The translations under genes and the position numbers were made by a program. From NCBI GenBank assembly GCA_001796335.1, contig MGMF01000025.1, positions 1 through 64,000 of the forward strand: a stretch of 64,000 nucleotides of DNA, written 5' to 3'. The stretch comes from Chloroflexi bacterium GWB2_49_20. Its GTDB lineage: Bacteria; Chloroflexota; Anaerolineae; Anaerolineales; Villigracilaceae. Shown in pieces: positions 25,984 through 34,377 of this stretch. Each line of letters opens with the position of its first letter. The first letter of the stretch is position 1. The notes under the pieces were generated by a model. The model made no database searches and had not been told where the DNA came from. It saw nothing but the letters and a program-made list of their open reading frames with translations.

Positions 25984-26694
25984 ATGCATCATTCAATTGA
26001 AATTGAACACCTGTCATATTCCTATCCCGACGGTCACCCGGCTCTGCAGGATGTATCCCTGAAAATTGCACCAGGCGAGAAAGTGGCCCTGGTGGGACCA
26101 AACGGAGCAGGCAAGTCCACCCTTATTCTCCACCTGAATGGTATTCTGCTGGGAAAAGGGTCGGTGACAGTCTGTGGACTGCCGGTGGAGCAGAAGAATT
26201 TAGGCAGGGTAAGAGCTGCGGTGGGGATGGTGTTCCAGAACCCGGATGACCAATTGTTTTCCCCGACGGTCTTTGACGATGTCGCCTATGGTCCGCTCTA
26301 CCAGGGACTTGAACCACATGAGGTGTCCAGGCGCGTGAACCTGGCGCTGGCAGCAGTCCACATGGAGGGCTATACCCGGCGCGTATCACACCACCTGAGC
26401 ATGGGTGAGAAGAAACGCATTTCCATTGCCACGGTGCTTTCGGTGGAACCGGAAGTGTTGGTTCTGGATGAACCGACAGCGGGGCTGGATCCGCGTTCAC
26501 GGCGGGCTTTCATTCACCTTCTACGTGACCTGCCGATGACCATGCTGGTTTCTACGCACGACATGTCAATGGTAAGTGAGCTGTTTAAGCGCATGGTCAT
26601 CATGGATGAAGGTCGAATCGTGGCTGATGGCGACACCCGCAGCCTGATGGCGGATGAAACCTTGCTCCAGGCGCATGGACTCGAGAAACCATAG
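25984..26694 (+). CDS. cbiO: ECF transporter ATPase CbiO
   Basis: This 236-residue ABC ATPase powers metal uptake. Walker A is GPNGAGKST, the Q-loop VFQNPDDQLF, the signature HLSMGEKKRISIA, Walker B VLVLDEPTAGLD and the switch His in VSTHDMSM. Only one ATPase gene is present, so it should act as a homodimer, as in group I ECF transporters. The ATG at 25984 is preferred to an upstream TTG inside cbiQ because it begins the usual first strand (HHSIEIEHLSYSYPDG). Confidence 0.92.
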   Translation: MHHSIEIEHLSYSYPDGHPALQDVSLKIAPGEKVALVGPNGAGKSTLILHLNGILLGKGSVTVCGLPVEQKNLGRVRAAVGMVFQNPDDQLFSPTVFDDVAYGPLYQGLEPHEVSRRVNLALAAVHMEGYTRRVSHHLSMGEKKRISIATVLSVEPEVLVLDEPTAGLDPRSRRAFIHLLRDLPMTMLVSTHDMSMVSELFKRMVIMDEGRIVADGDTRSLMADETLLQAHGLEKP

Positions 26695-26719
26695 GATTGG
26701 TTCAAAACACTGCATTCAT

Positions 26720-26749
26720 TTGACGATACACCCCCTTTCATGGTATCAT
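26720..26749 (+). promoter_or_regulatory. Sigma-70-type promoter of infC-rpmI-rplT
   Basis: TTGACG (26720-26725) and TATCAT (26744-26749) are separated by 18 nt. The position, about 50 nt before the infC start, leaves room for a short leader. Confidence 0.55.
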
Positions 26750-26801
26750 CAGCCCGCTAAAAAGCCGGTTTTTTTGGGATTGAATTAAAAGGAGAGAAGT
26801 T

Positions 26802-27398
26802 ATCAGTACAAACGAATTCCGAGTTAACGAGGGCATTAGAACAAACGAAGTTCGAGTGATTGGCCCCAACGGAGAGAATGTTGGGGTTGTTCCAACCCGG
26901 CAGGCCATCCAGATGGCACACGATGCAGAGCTCGATCTGGTCGAAGTTGCCCCAAATTCCGTTCCACCCGTGTGCCGGATCATGGATTTTGGGAAATTTC
27001 TTTACGAGCGCACCAAGAAAGACAAGGAAGCGCGTAAAGCCCAGGTAAAAATCGAGGTCAAAGAGATCCGCCTGCGCCCCAAGACCAATTCTGCTCATCG
27101 AGGTTTCAAAGTTGATGATGCACGCCGCTGGCTGAATGCGGGTATGAAGGTGCGAGCCACAATCCGTTTTCGTGGACGCGAGATCACTTACCCGGAGATC
27201 GCCCTGGAAGATTTACGTGAGATTGCCGAGGAGTTAGCGGATGTAGCGGTTGTTGAAGTGGCCCCGTCCTTTGAAGGACGCACCATGTTCATGATGCTGG
27301 CTCCCATTGTCAAGGCGAAAAAGAAAACTACCGGTAAAGAATCCATTGCAGAGACGGTAGAAGAAGCAACACCCGAAACACAAGAATCACAGGATTGA
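26802..27398 (+). CDS. infC: Translation initiation factor IF-3, rare ATC start
   Basis: This 198-residue factor keeps the 30S subunit free and checks the start codon. The reading frame is open upstream of the first ATG/GTG/TTG-type codon and encodes the conserved STNEFRVNEGIRTNEVRVIG, which is the true IF-3 N-terminus. The only well placed start is ATC at 26802, 7 nt after AAGGAG. Use of AUU/AUC/AUA starts in infC is known from E. coli and others and lets IF-3 repress its own translation. The linker and C-terminal domain (TNSAHRGFKVDDARRWL, EVAPSFEGRTMFMMLAP) are complete, with an acidic tail. A start at GTG 26856 would delete the N-terminal 18 residues. Confidence 0.9.
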   Translation: MSTNEFRVNEGIRTNEVRVIGPNGENVGVVPTRQAIQMAHDAELDLVEVAPNSVPPVCRIMDFGKFLYERTKKDKEARKAQVKIEVKEIRLRPKTNSAHRGFKVDDARRWLNAGMKVRATIRFRGREITYPEIALEDLREIAEELADVAVVEVAPSFEGRTMFMMLAPIVKAKKKTTGKESIAETVEEATPETQESQD

Positions 27399-27435
27399 TT
27401 TTCCTGAGAAATTTTATTGAGAGGAGTACTTAGCT

Positions 27436-27660
27436 GTGCCACATAAGATTAAAAGTGGAAAGTTCAAGCTGAAGACCCACAAGGCGACATCCAAACGGTT
27501 TCGCGCAACCGGGTCTGGAATGCTTGTACGCACCAAAGGCGGCAAAGCCCACCTGCGCCGTAAGTCTTCCAAGCGCGTCAAGGCTCTGTTCGCAGAGATG
27601 GTGACTGTAAAGGGAAGCAGTTACATTAAACGTATCCGGCGCTTATTGCCAAACCTCTAG
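27436..27660 (+). CDS. rpmI: Ribosomal protein bL35
   Basis: This 74-residue basic large-subunit protein has the family core LKTHKATSKRFRATGSG and ends in IKRIRRLLPNL. The N-terminus PHKIKSGKF is several residues longer than in most bL35, where the Lys-Thr-His core starts near residue 5. The start is GTG, with GAGGAG upstream at good spacing. It is the second gene of the classical infC-rpmI-rplT operon. Confidence 0.93.
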   Translation: MPHKIKSGKFKLKTHKATSKRFRATGSGMLVRTKGGKAHLRRKSSKRVKALFAEMVTVKGSSYIKRIRRLLPNL

Positions 27661-27702
27661 GAATACAGAGGCGTTCTTATTCGTTTTTTAGTTGCAGCTA
27701 GC

Positions 27703-27742
27703 GGGTGTACACAACTGGTTGTCAGGCGAAAAGCCTTACACC
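27703..27742 (+). promoter_or_regulatory. Candidate structured leader of rplT
   Basis: GGTGTA (27704-27709) pairs with TACACC (27737-27742). Enclosed are ACAA/TTGT (27711-27714, 27719-27722) and GGC-GAAAA-GCC (27725-27735), which gives a compact branched structure 30 nt before rplT. L20 represses its own operon through leader mimics of 23S rRNA in several bacteria; whether this one is bound is inference. Confidence 0.4.
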
Positions 27743-27771
27743 GGCGCCCGACGGTTTGCAGGAGATAAAAA

Positions 27772-28122
27772 ATGGCACGTGTAAAAAGTGGCCCCTACGG
27801 CCATCGTCGTCACAAGAAAGTTTTGAAGTACACCAAAGGGCAGCATGCTTCCAAGCACCTGCTCTTCCGGCGCGCCAATGAAGCCATGCTTAAGAGCATG
27901 TGGTATTCATCGCGTGACCGGCGCGTCCGCCGTCGTGACCTGCGTAAATTGTGGATCGTGCGCATCAACGCAGCCGCCCGGCTGAACGGAGTATCCTACA
28001 GCCGTTTGATCGCAGCCCTTAAAAAAGCCAATATCATTATCAATCGCAAGATGCTGGCTGATATGGCTGTACGCGACCCGCAGTCCTTTGCAGTCGTGGT
28101 CGCCCAGGCGCTGGCCGCCTGA
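27772..28122 (+). CDS. rplT: Ribosomal protein bL20
   Basis: This 116-residue protein is needed early in 50S assembly and autoregulates its operon in many bacteria. The basic N-terminal extension ([23 protein letters not shown]) and the globular part [24 protein letters not shown] are complete, and length is standard. The ribosome site GCAGGAGAT precedes the ATG. It is the third gene of the operon, followed by a terminator hairpin. Confidence 0.97.
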   Translation: MARVKSGPYGHRRHKKVLKYTKGQHASKHLLFRRANEAMLKSMWYSSRDRRVRRRDLRKLWIVRINAAARLNGVSYSRLIAALKKANIIINRKMLADMAVRDPQSFAVVVAQALAA

Positions 28123-28143
28123 ACCAGGACCCAACTGAAAACC

Positions 28144-28185
28144 CCACAGAGGCGGTCTGGAAGAAACTCCAGGCAGCCTCTGTGG
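28144..28185 (+). terminator. Terminator of the infC-rpmI-rplT operon
   Basis: CCACAGAGGC (28144-28153) pairs perfectly with GCCTCTGTGG (28176-28185), and CTGGA/TCCAG extends the stem inside. Only CATTT follows, so the U-tract is weak and some read-through into the methyltransferase gene at 28209 is likely. Confidence 0.65.
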
Positions 28186-28208
28186 CATTTAACAGGTAAA
28201 ATAGTCGT

Positions 28209-28979
28209 ATGATCACCTCGGCACAAAATTCCAGGATTCAGTTGGTACGCTCCCTCCTGGGGCGCTCCAGGGAACGCCGCCAGAGTGGAGCTTTTGTTGT
28301 CGAAGGAGTGCGCTTGCTGGAAGAAGCCCTGACTGCAGGCTGGACCTTTCGGTTTGCCCTGTACAGCCATGCACTCAGTGCACGCGGCCAGGGTTTGCTC
28401 CAACAGTTGAATGAAGCTGGCGTGGATATTGAGGAAGTGACAGAACAACTGCTGACATCCAGTTCTGGTACTGAAAACCCGCAGGGATTGATGGCAGTGC
28501 TGGAGTTGCAATCCCTGCCCATCCCGGAGCAGATCGATTTTACTTTGATCCTGGATGAGATCCGGGACCCGGGCAACCTGGGCAGCCTGCTGCGTAGTGC
28601 GACTGCGGCCGGTGTGCAGGCTGTCTTCCTGACACCCGGCAGTGCGGATGCTTTTGCCCCCAAAGTGGTACGTTCTGGTATGGGCACCCATTTCCGCCTG
28701 CCAATTCACCTGCTGGATTGGGAAGCTATCCGTGAACGCCTGCAGGGTCTCAAATTTGTCCTGGCAGAGATGGAAGCCCCGTTGGCCTGCTGGCAGGCAG
28801 ATTTCCGCAGCGGGCTGGCTTTGATCATCGGTGGGGAAGCCGAAGGCGCCAGCCTGGCCGCACGTCAATTCTGCAATGAGCGGGTACATATCCCCATGTC
28901 GGCTGGAACCGAATCGCTCAATGCCGCTGCAGCCGGTGCCATCCTGTTATTTGAAGTAAAGAGGCAAAGAGACGCATGA
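28209..28979 (+). CDS. TrmH/SpoU-family RNA 2'-O-methyltransferase
   Basis: This 256-residue SPOUT enzyme methylates a ribose in rRNA or tRNA. An N-terminal substrate-binding domain (about 1-95) is followed by the knot domain with motif 1 LDEIRDPGNLGSLLRSATAAGV, motif 2 LIIGGEAEGAS and motif 3 IPMSAGTESLNAAAAGAILLFE. It is likely a 23S rRNA methyltransferase of the RlmB/TsnR type. Its stop overlaps the start of the DUF711 gene (ATGA). Confidence 0.9.
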   Translation: MITSAQNSRIQLVRSLLGRSRERRQSGAFVVEGVRLLEEALTAGWTFRFALYSHALSARGQGLLQQLNEAGVDIEEVTEQLLTSSSGTENPQGLMAVLELQSLPIPEQIDFTLILDEIRDPGNLGSLLRSATAAGVQAVFLTPGSADAFAPKVVRSGMGTHFRLPIHLLDWEAIRERLQGLKFVLAEMEAPLACWQADFRSGLALIIGGEAEGASLAARQFCNERVHIPMSAGTESLNAAAAGAILLFEVKRQRDA

Positions 28980-30199
28980 AGATCCGTTCGATCACCTACT
29001 TTTGCAATCCCGGCTGGCCGCTGGATGAAAAACAGTTACGTCTGGCTGCAGATTTCTTAAAAGATGCCAAAAGTGCATTCGAAGCGGCTGATTACGAAGT
29101 TCAGACCACCCGGCTGGCGACCATTCCCTTCCCGCTATTGCTGGGAGACCGCAAGATCCACGAAACCCCCCGACTGGCTGAAATACTGTCCCAGTCCATC
29201 CAACAGGCTGGCATTGCTTATGCCGCCCTGGGACCAGCTCTGCCTGAGACACCACAAAGTTATGACGTCATTCCGGATGCCATCGCGGCTTCAAAGGACA
29301 TCTTCTTTTCCGGGGTTATGGCTGATACCCGCAGCCGGATTTCCCTGCAGGCGGTGCAAGCCTGTGCCAGGGTGATCGTGCGCTGTGCCAAAATATCAGC
29401 GGATGGATTTGCCAACCTGCGTTTTGCTGCCCTGGCTAATGTGGCACCTGGCACTCCTTTTTTCCCGGCTTCCTACCACGAAGGTGCGAATCCTGCCTTT
29501 GCGATTGCCACTGAAGCCGCCGACCTGGCCGTGCATGCTTTTAAATCTGCCGGCAGCGTGGAAGCCGGCCAGCAAGACCTGATCGCTGCGCTGGAGCAGC
29601 ATGCCCACCGCCTGATGCCGGTGGCAGATCTGCTGAAATACAAGTATGGGGTTCGCTTTGGAGGCATTGATTTTTCACTGGCGCCTTTCCCGGAGGCCTC
29701 CCGCTCGCTGGGGGCAGCCCTGGAAGCCCTGGGAGTTGGGCAGGTGGGCTGGCATGGCTCCCTGGCCAGCGCAGCCATCCTGACCGAGGCCATCGAACGT
29801 GCTGATTTCCCGCACACCGGCTTTTGCGGCCTGATGCTGCCGGTGCTGGAGGATGCCACCCTGGCCGGGCGCGCGGCTGATGGCTCGCTGACTGTCAAAG
29901 ACTTGCTGATGTATTCAGCCGTGTGTGGTACCGGCTTGGATACCGTTCCGCTGCCCGGGGATGTGACTGCTGAACAGATACAGCCCCTGCTGCTCGACCT
30001 GGCTGCCCTGGCGCTGCGCCTGAACAAGCCGCTCACCGCCCGGCTGATGCCCATCCCTGGCCGGCAGGTCGGTGACATGACGGAATTTTATTTTCCCTTC
30101 TTTGCCAACAGCAAGGTCATGGCGCTGGATTCACAGGCATTGCATACTCCACTGCGAGGCTCGGAAACATTCCATCTGGAGAGCCGCAAGGGTAACTGA
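28976..30199 (+). CDS. DUF711 (UPF0210-like) family protein
   Basis: This 407-residue protein matches the DUF711 family, recognisable from MKIRSITYFCNPGWPLDE at the N-terminus, FGGIDFSLAPFPEASRSLG in the middle and VCGTGLDTVPLPGDVTAEQI near the C-terminus. The family has a glycyl-radical-like fold in a solved member but no agreed function. It is translationally coupled to the upstream RNA methyltransferase through a 4-nt ATGA overlap. Nothing in the sequence indicates membrane attachment. Confidence 0.85.
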   Translation: MKIRSITYFCNPGWPLDEKQLRLAADFLKDAKSAFEAADYEVQTTRLATIPFPLLLGDRKIHETPRLAEILSQSIQQAGIAYAALGPALPETPQSYDVIPDAIAASKDIFFSGVMADTRSRISLQAVQACARVIVRCAKISADGFANLRFAALANVAPGTPFFPASYHEGANPAFAIATEAADLAVHAFKSAGSVEAGQQDLIAALEQHAHRLMPVADLLKYKYGVRFGGIDFSLAPFPEASRSLGAALEALGVGQVGWHGSLASAAILTEAIERADFPHTGFCGLMLPVLEDATLAGRAADGSLTVKDLLMYSAVCGTGLDTVPLPGDVTAEQIQPLLLDLAALALRLNKPLTARLMPIPGRQVGDMTEFYFPFFANSKVMALDSQALHTPLRGSETFHLESRKGN

Positions 30200-30238
30200 T
30201 ATGATTTATCAATAAGACCAAATTTCCTGGAGGCATGT

Positions 30239-30445
30239 ATGACTTTTTATATAATGGGTCAGCTAATTGAACACTTTTCCAACCAGCGCCCTTACCTGGA
30301 CCCTAGCAGTGGATCCATCTTGATCCAACTGCTGTTGGCCGGGCTGTTGGGTGCCGGTATTCTGCTGCGTACTTACTGGTCGCGCATCCTGAAGTTGTTC
30401 GGTCGCGGCAAGCAGGATCAGACGGACGATGGGGAAGATGAATAG
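30239..30445 (+). CDS. Small single-span membrane protein of unknown function
   Basis: This 68-residue protein has one hydrophobic stretch (GSILIQLLLAGLLGAGILL, about residues 24-42) preceded by YLDPSSGS and followed by a charged acidic tail rich in Asp and Glu. The YLDPSSGS-hydrophobic pattern recurs in small proteins beside polysaccharide genes. It overlaps the next gene by 17 nt, which supports that it is real and co-translated with the methyltransferase. Confidence 0.65.
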   Translation: MTFYIMGQLIEHFSNQRPYLDPSSGSILIQLLLAGLLGAGILLRTYWSRILKLFGRGKQDQTDDGEDE

Positions 30446-31829
30446 TCAGGTGCACCCGGCCTCCTTTCGGGATCCATCCGGCTTCCTTTTCCACCGGAAA
30501 GAGGTTCTTTACCGGCAGGTGAACCATTCTTACCAAAAAGAATACGAGCTGTTAAATTCCTCCGGACTGTACGTTGAACTGGTGGACAAGGGCTGGCTGG
30601 TTCGGCATTCCGAAGTGGATGTGGAACCCGAACTACCCGCACTGGCATACAAAGTACTGCGCCCCGAGCTGGTGGAATTCATTTCCTACCCGTATGAATG
30701 GTCTTTCAGCCAGCTAAAGGATGCCGCCCTGCGCACATTGGCCATCCAGAAACGTGCCCTCAAAAATGGGATGTCCCTTAAGGATGCCAGCGCATATAAC
30801 ATTCAATTCCGGGATGCCAGGCCTGTTTTGATCGACACCCTGTCATTTGAGGTTTACCACCCCGGAAAACCCTGGGTGGCATACCGCCAATTCTGCCAGC
30901 ATTTTCTGGCACCCCTGGCATTGATGGCCAGCCGGGATGTGCGCCTTAACCAATTGCTGCGCGTTTATATGGATGGCATTCCGTTGGACCTGGCCAGCCG
31001 CCTTCTGCCCGGGCGCACCCGCCTGAATTTTGGTTTGAGCACACACATCCATTTGCACGCCTCCTTTCAAAGCAAACATGCTTCCAGCGGGGCAAACGGA
31101 TCCAGAGAGTCTGCTGGCATGAGTCAGCCAGCCCTGGAGGGTCTGATCGAAAGCCTGCGCTCGGTCATTCACGGCCTGCGTTGGAAACCGAAAGGGACGG
31201 AATGGGGGGATTACTACGCCGAAACCTCCGGCCATTATTCGGATGCCGCCTCTCGGCATAAAATGGAAATCATTGAGGCCTTCCTGGATCAGATCGCACC
31301 CCACTCAGCCTGGGACCTGGGTGCCAACACAGGCCTTTTCAGCCGGGCAGCCAGCCGCCGGGGTATTCCCACAGTCGCATTTGATATCGATCCGGCCGCG
31401 GTTGAACAGGACTACCTGGCCTGCAAAGCCAATAAAGACACCAACCTGCTGCCGCTGGTGTTGGACCTGACCAATCCCAGCCCGGCCATCGGCTGGAACA
31501 ACCATGAGCGCATGTCCCTGCTGGAACGCGCACCGGTGGATGTTGTCCTGGCCCTGGCGCTCATCCATCATCTGGCAATTGCCAACAATGTGCCATTATC
31601 CCGCCTGGCGGATTTCTTTCGGCAGGCCGGACGCTGGCTGGTGATCGAATTCGTTCCCAAGGAAGATTCCCAAGTGCAGGTCTTGCTGGCTTCCCGGGAA
31701 GATATTTTCCCGGATTATACGCAGCAGGGTTTTGAAGACGCCTTTAAGCCATATTTTGATGTACACTCATCCGTCCCGATAATAGATACTGCGCGCACTT
31801 TGTATTTGATGGAACGCAGGAATTTCTGA
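30429..31829 (+). CDS. SAM-dependent methyltransferase with N-terminal extension
   Basis: This 466-residue protein has its methyltransferase core in the C-terminal half: SAWDLGANTGLFSRAASRRGIPTVAFDID forms motif I and the acidic loop, VDVVLALALIHHLAIANNVP motif IV. The N-terminal 230 residues (QVNHSYQKEYELLNSSGLY and KDASAYNIQFRDARPVLIDTLSFE) match proteins annotated as NoeA-like, of unknown substrate. It starts inside the end of the small membrane protein gene. A second ATG 3 codons later is also possible. With the following mannosyltransferase it suggests modification of a surface glycan or lipid. Confidence 0.85.
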   Translation: MGKMNSQVHPASFRDPSGFLFHRKEVLYRQVNHSYQKEYELLNSSGLYVELVDKGWLVRHSEVDVEPELPALAYKVLRPELVEFISYPYEWSFSQLKDAALRTLAIQKRALKNGMSLKDASAYNIQFRDARPVLIDTLSFEVYHPGKPWVAYRQFCQHFLAPLALMASRDVRLNQLLRVYMDGIPLDLASRLLPGRTRLNFGLSTHIHLHASFQSKHASSGANGSRESAGMSQPALEGLIESLRSVIHGLRWKPKGTEWGDYYAETSGHYSDAASRHKMEIIEAFLDQIAPHSAWDLGANTGLFSRAASRRGIPTVAFDIDPAAVEQDYLACKANKDTNLLPLVLDLTNPSPAIGWNNHERMSLLERAPVDVVLALALIHHLAIANNVPLSRLADFFRQAGRWLVIEFVPKEDSQVQVLLASREDIFPDYTQQGFEDAFKPYFDVHSSVPIIDTARTLYLMERRNF

Positions 31830-31842
31830 TCGCATATACAGG

Positions 31843-32982
31843 ATGAACACCGCTCACAAAAACCACCCGCTCATCCGCATCATTCTGGTATTCCTTGTGG
31901 TGGAAGCTTTTCTGCTTACCTGGGCCTGGGGAATGCGCCGGTTGGTACCAAATTATTATCCTGAAGGTGCAATAGAACTCTACAAGGGCGTTGCGCAGCA
32001 GACCAACCCCTGGTTGGAACCCTGGCAGCGATGGGATACGCTGCATTACCAGGCCATCGCTGAGCGAGGCTATACGGCTTTTGATACGGCTTATTTCACT
32101 CCTCCGCTTTATCCCTTATTAATGGGCTGGCTCGCCCCCATTTTTGGCGGGAATACCCTGGTGAGCGGATTGTTCATTTCCAACCTGGCTTTCCTGGGCT
32201 GCCTGTTGATGATCTATAAACTGGCTTTCTTGGAATTTGGGGAAGAAACCAGCGCAATGCGTACAGTGGTCTACCTGGCTGCCTATCCAGCCGCATTTTT
32301 CCTGGCAGCCGCCTACAACGAATCCCTTTTCCTGCTGGCAGTCATGCTGTGCCTGTATTTCATCCGCAAGGAAAGCTGGCTGGTTGCCGGGCTATTTGCA
32401 GGCCTGGCCGCGTTGACACGTATTCCGGGCATATTCCTGGCGCTGCCTCTCGGGTACGCTGCCTGGCAGGCTTGGAAGAAAGGTTCACGCAGGGGCTGGC
32501 TGGCTCTGGGGGTGATGGGACTGGAACTGGCGGGATATTATCTTTACCAATGGATCGGGCTGGGGCAACTGCCCACCACAAACCTGGAAGCATTGAACCA
32601 GAGAGGCGGGTATCTAACCCTCCCCGGATTAAATATCCTTGAAGCTGCCCGGCGGATTTCCATCGGCCAGTTGGTCGGTGAGAACAGTCTTGAACTGCTC
32701 TTTACCCTGGCTTTTATCGTTTTTACGATCCTGATCTGGAAAAAACTGCCCCGCATGTACGGTTTATATGCCGCCAGCCTGATGCTTTTCTTCCTGGCGC
32801 GCATGGGCTCTCCGCAGCCGCTTATCTCCGTGGTTCGCTATACATTTGAAATCTTCCCGGTCTTCTTCCTGTTTGCCAGGTGGGGAGGTAGACCAGCCAT
32901 TCATCGCTTGATCTTATATCTTTCCTGGGTGGGTTTGCTTTATTTCAGCGCTCAATTTGCTATCTGGGGGTGGATTGGATAG
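31843..32982 (+). CDS. PIG-V-like membrane mannosyltransferase
   Basis: This 379-residue membrane protein has about nine hydrophobic segments. The lumenal loop WQRWDTLHYQAIAERGY and the motifs AAYNESLFLLAV and AGLAALTRIPGIFLALPL match the PIG-V/GT-C fold mannosyltransferase family, which use a polyprenyl-phosphate sugar. The acceptor in bacteria is usually a lipid or protein at the outer face. It starts 13 nt after the methyltransferase stop, and these genes form one unit with the 68-residue protein. Confidence 0.8.
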   Translation: MNTAHKNHPLIRIILVFLVVEAFLLTWAWGMRRLVPNYYPEGAIELYKGVAQQTNPWLEPWQRWDTLHYQAIAERGYTAFDTAYFTPPLYPLLMGWLAPIFGGNTLVSGLFISNLAFLGCLLMIYKLAFLEFGEETSAMRTVVYLAAYPAAFFLAAAYNESLFLLAVMLCLYFIRKESWLVAGLFAGLAALTRIPGIFLALPLGYAAWQAWKKGSRRGWLALGVMGLELAGYYLYQWIGLGQLPTTNLEALNQRGGYLTLPGLNILEAARRISIGQLVGENSLELLFTLAFIVFTILIWKKLPRMYGLYAASLMLFFLARMGSPQPLISVVRYTFEIFPVFFLFARWGGRPAIHRLILYLSWVGLLYFSAQFAIWGWIG

Positions 32983-33035
32983 AGTGCAGGAATTTTACAC
33001 ACCCATACCCCGCTTTTTCAGATATGTTACACAAT

Positions 33036-33635
33036 TCATTTATAAGCCAGAGACCATAGATTGAACATAAGTTCAAAGTAGCCGAATTTTAATTTCTTCA
33101 TTTCAAAGCCTGCCTTGCCCAGATACCAGCCTAAAAGTGGCAGTGTGTAAGCATACACATGCTCATCAATCTCTTCCTTGCTCACCAGATTTACCCGTGA
33201 CATTAAACGTAATAAATTATTGGACCAGGCTGCAGGAGTTGTCATTATTAATACTCCTCCAGGCTTCAGAGTTCGATGAATGTCTATAAAAAGGGATACC
33301 AGGTTTTCAGGATCGATGTGTTCAATAACTGCCAGAAGTGTAACTACCGAAAAAGAATTATTTTCAAAAGGTAGCGAAGGTGATGTATTGATATCAAACG
33401 TGTACCAGCGAATATCAGCAATCTCTGTAGTCGCTTGGGATCGGTCGATTGCATATTTCTCTTTGAAGTATGTGTTCGATAAGAAATATGGATACGAGCC
33501 ACAACCGATGTCCAAAATGCAACCCTGGCGCAGACTATCTGGTATCAGGAGGTTGGCCTGACGAGCGCGTAATCGTGCCAGCAATGGCTCCATAAACCCC
33601 TTTCCATGAGTTGGACGTTCAGAACGATTTACCAA
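33036..33635 (-). CDS. Class I SAM-dependent methyltransferase, AT-rich gene
   Basis: This 199-residue protein has motif I CILDIGCGSYPYF, ribose-binding AIDRSQ and the SVVTLLAVIEHIDPENLVSLF helix typical of Methyltransf_11. It ends without an obvious membrane domain. The TTG start is chosen because AGGAG lies 8 nt upstream. The coding sequence is visibly richer in A+T than its neighbours and runs against the flanking plus-strand genes, a sign of separate origin. It may methylate a glycan or lipid precursor; the substrate is unknown. Confidence 0.82.
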   Translation of the reverse strand: MVNRSERPTHGKGFMEPLLARLRARQANLLIPDSLRQGCILDIGCGSYPYFLSNTYFKEKYAIDRSQATTEIADIRWYTFDINTSPSLPFENNSFSVVTLLAVIEHIDPENLVSLFIDIHRTLKPGGVLIMTTPAAWSNNLLRLMSRVNLVSKEEIDEHVYAYTLPLLGWYLGKAGFEMKKLKFGYFELMFNLWSLAYK

Positions 33636-33860
33636 CTTTACACTCCTGGATGTAGCTCAGCTATTTACAAAGTACTTAGTAGTTTACCTGCTCTCAAGTA
33701 AATTGGAAAGCGTTTTGACCTTCATCCCTAATTTCGTGGTAAGGACAGACACTCGATTAAAAAAAGTATTACAGGAACTTTTTCGAGCGGGGGACGTCTG
33801 TAAGGAAAGACCAACTTTGGGTTTACAAAACCCGAAAATTTATACCCTGTTTAGAGGAAC

Positions 33861-34292
33861 ATGATGAACAAGAAAATGCATATTGTATTAATTCTCCCGA
33901 TCATTGCCGGTCTGCTGTTGGCAGCCTGCTCTTCAGGAAAGACCAACCCCAGCTTAAGCGATACCAACTGGAAGCTGGTATCCTATGGCCCGGTCAGCAG
34001 CCCAATCCCGGCTGCGGAAGGGATCGAAACTTCGCTCAAGTTCGGAGCCGATGGGCAGGTAGGCGGAAATTTGGGTTGCAACGCATTTGGGGGTGAGTTC
34101 ACACAGAAAGGTGATCAATTGACCTTTGACGCGCTGATATCGACCATGATGGCTTGCCAGGAACCGCAGATGAGCCAGGAATCCATCTCCTTCTCCATCC
34201 TGGCGGGTACAGTCAATTTCCAACTGGATGGGGATAAACTCACGATCTATGCTGCCAGTGGAGAGAACCAGCTTAATCTGATCCGTCAATAA
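33861..34292 (+). CDS. META-domain lipoprotein (HslJ-like)
   Basis: This 143-residue lipoprotein has a signal ending in the lipobox LLAAC (about residue 23). The META domain is seen from LSDTNWKLVSYG to LTIYAASGENQLNLIRQ, with GGNLGCNAFGGEFT and STMMACQEP, which supply the conserved Cys pair. HslJ-type proteins are linked to heat and antibiotic response, but their exact role is unknown. GAGGA precedes two adjacent ATG codons, of which either may be used. A bidirectional terminator follows. Confidence 0.88.
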   Translation: MMNKKMHIVLILPIIAGLLLAACSSGKTNPSLSDTNWKLVSYGPVSSPIPAAEGIETSLKFGADGQVGGNLGCNAFGGEFTQKGDQLTFDALISTMMACQEPQMSQESISFSILAGTVNFQLDGDKLTIYAASGENQLNLIRQ

Positions 34293-34312
34293 ACAAATTA
34301 CACACATACAAA

Positions 34313-34343
34313 AAACAGAGCCGTCATAAAGCCGGCTCTGTTT
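34313..34343 (+). terminator. Bidirectional intrinsic terminator
   Basis: AAACAGAGCCG and CGGCTCTGTTT form an 11-bp perfect stem, with A-rich sequence before and T-rich sequence after. It serves the META gene (plus) and the selenoprotein gene (minus). Confidence 0.88.
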
Positions 34344-34377
34344 GGTATTTGTTCATCCACTTTCCCCCTTTAAACGA

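Noticed and set aside
26856-27398. infC starting at GTG 26856
   Set aside because: It lacks the conserved N-terminal residues, and the Shine-Dalgarno sequence points to ATC 26802 instead.
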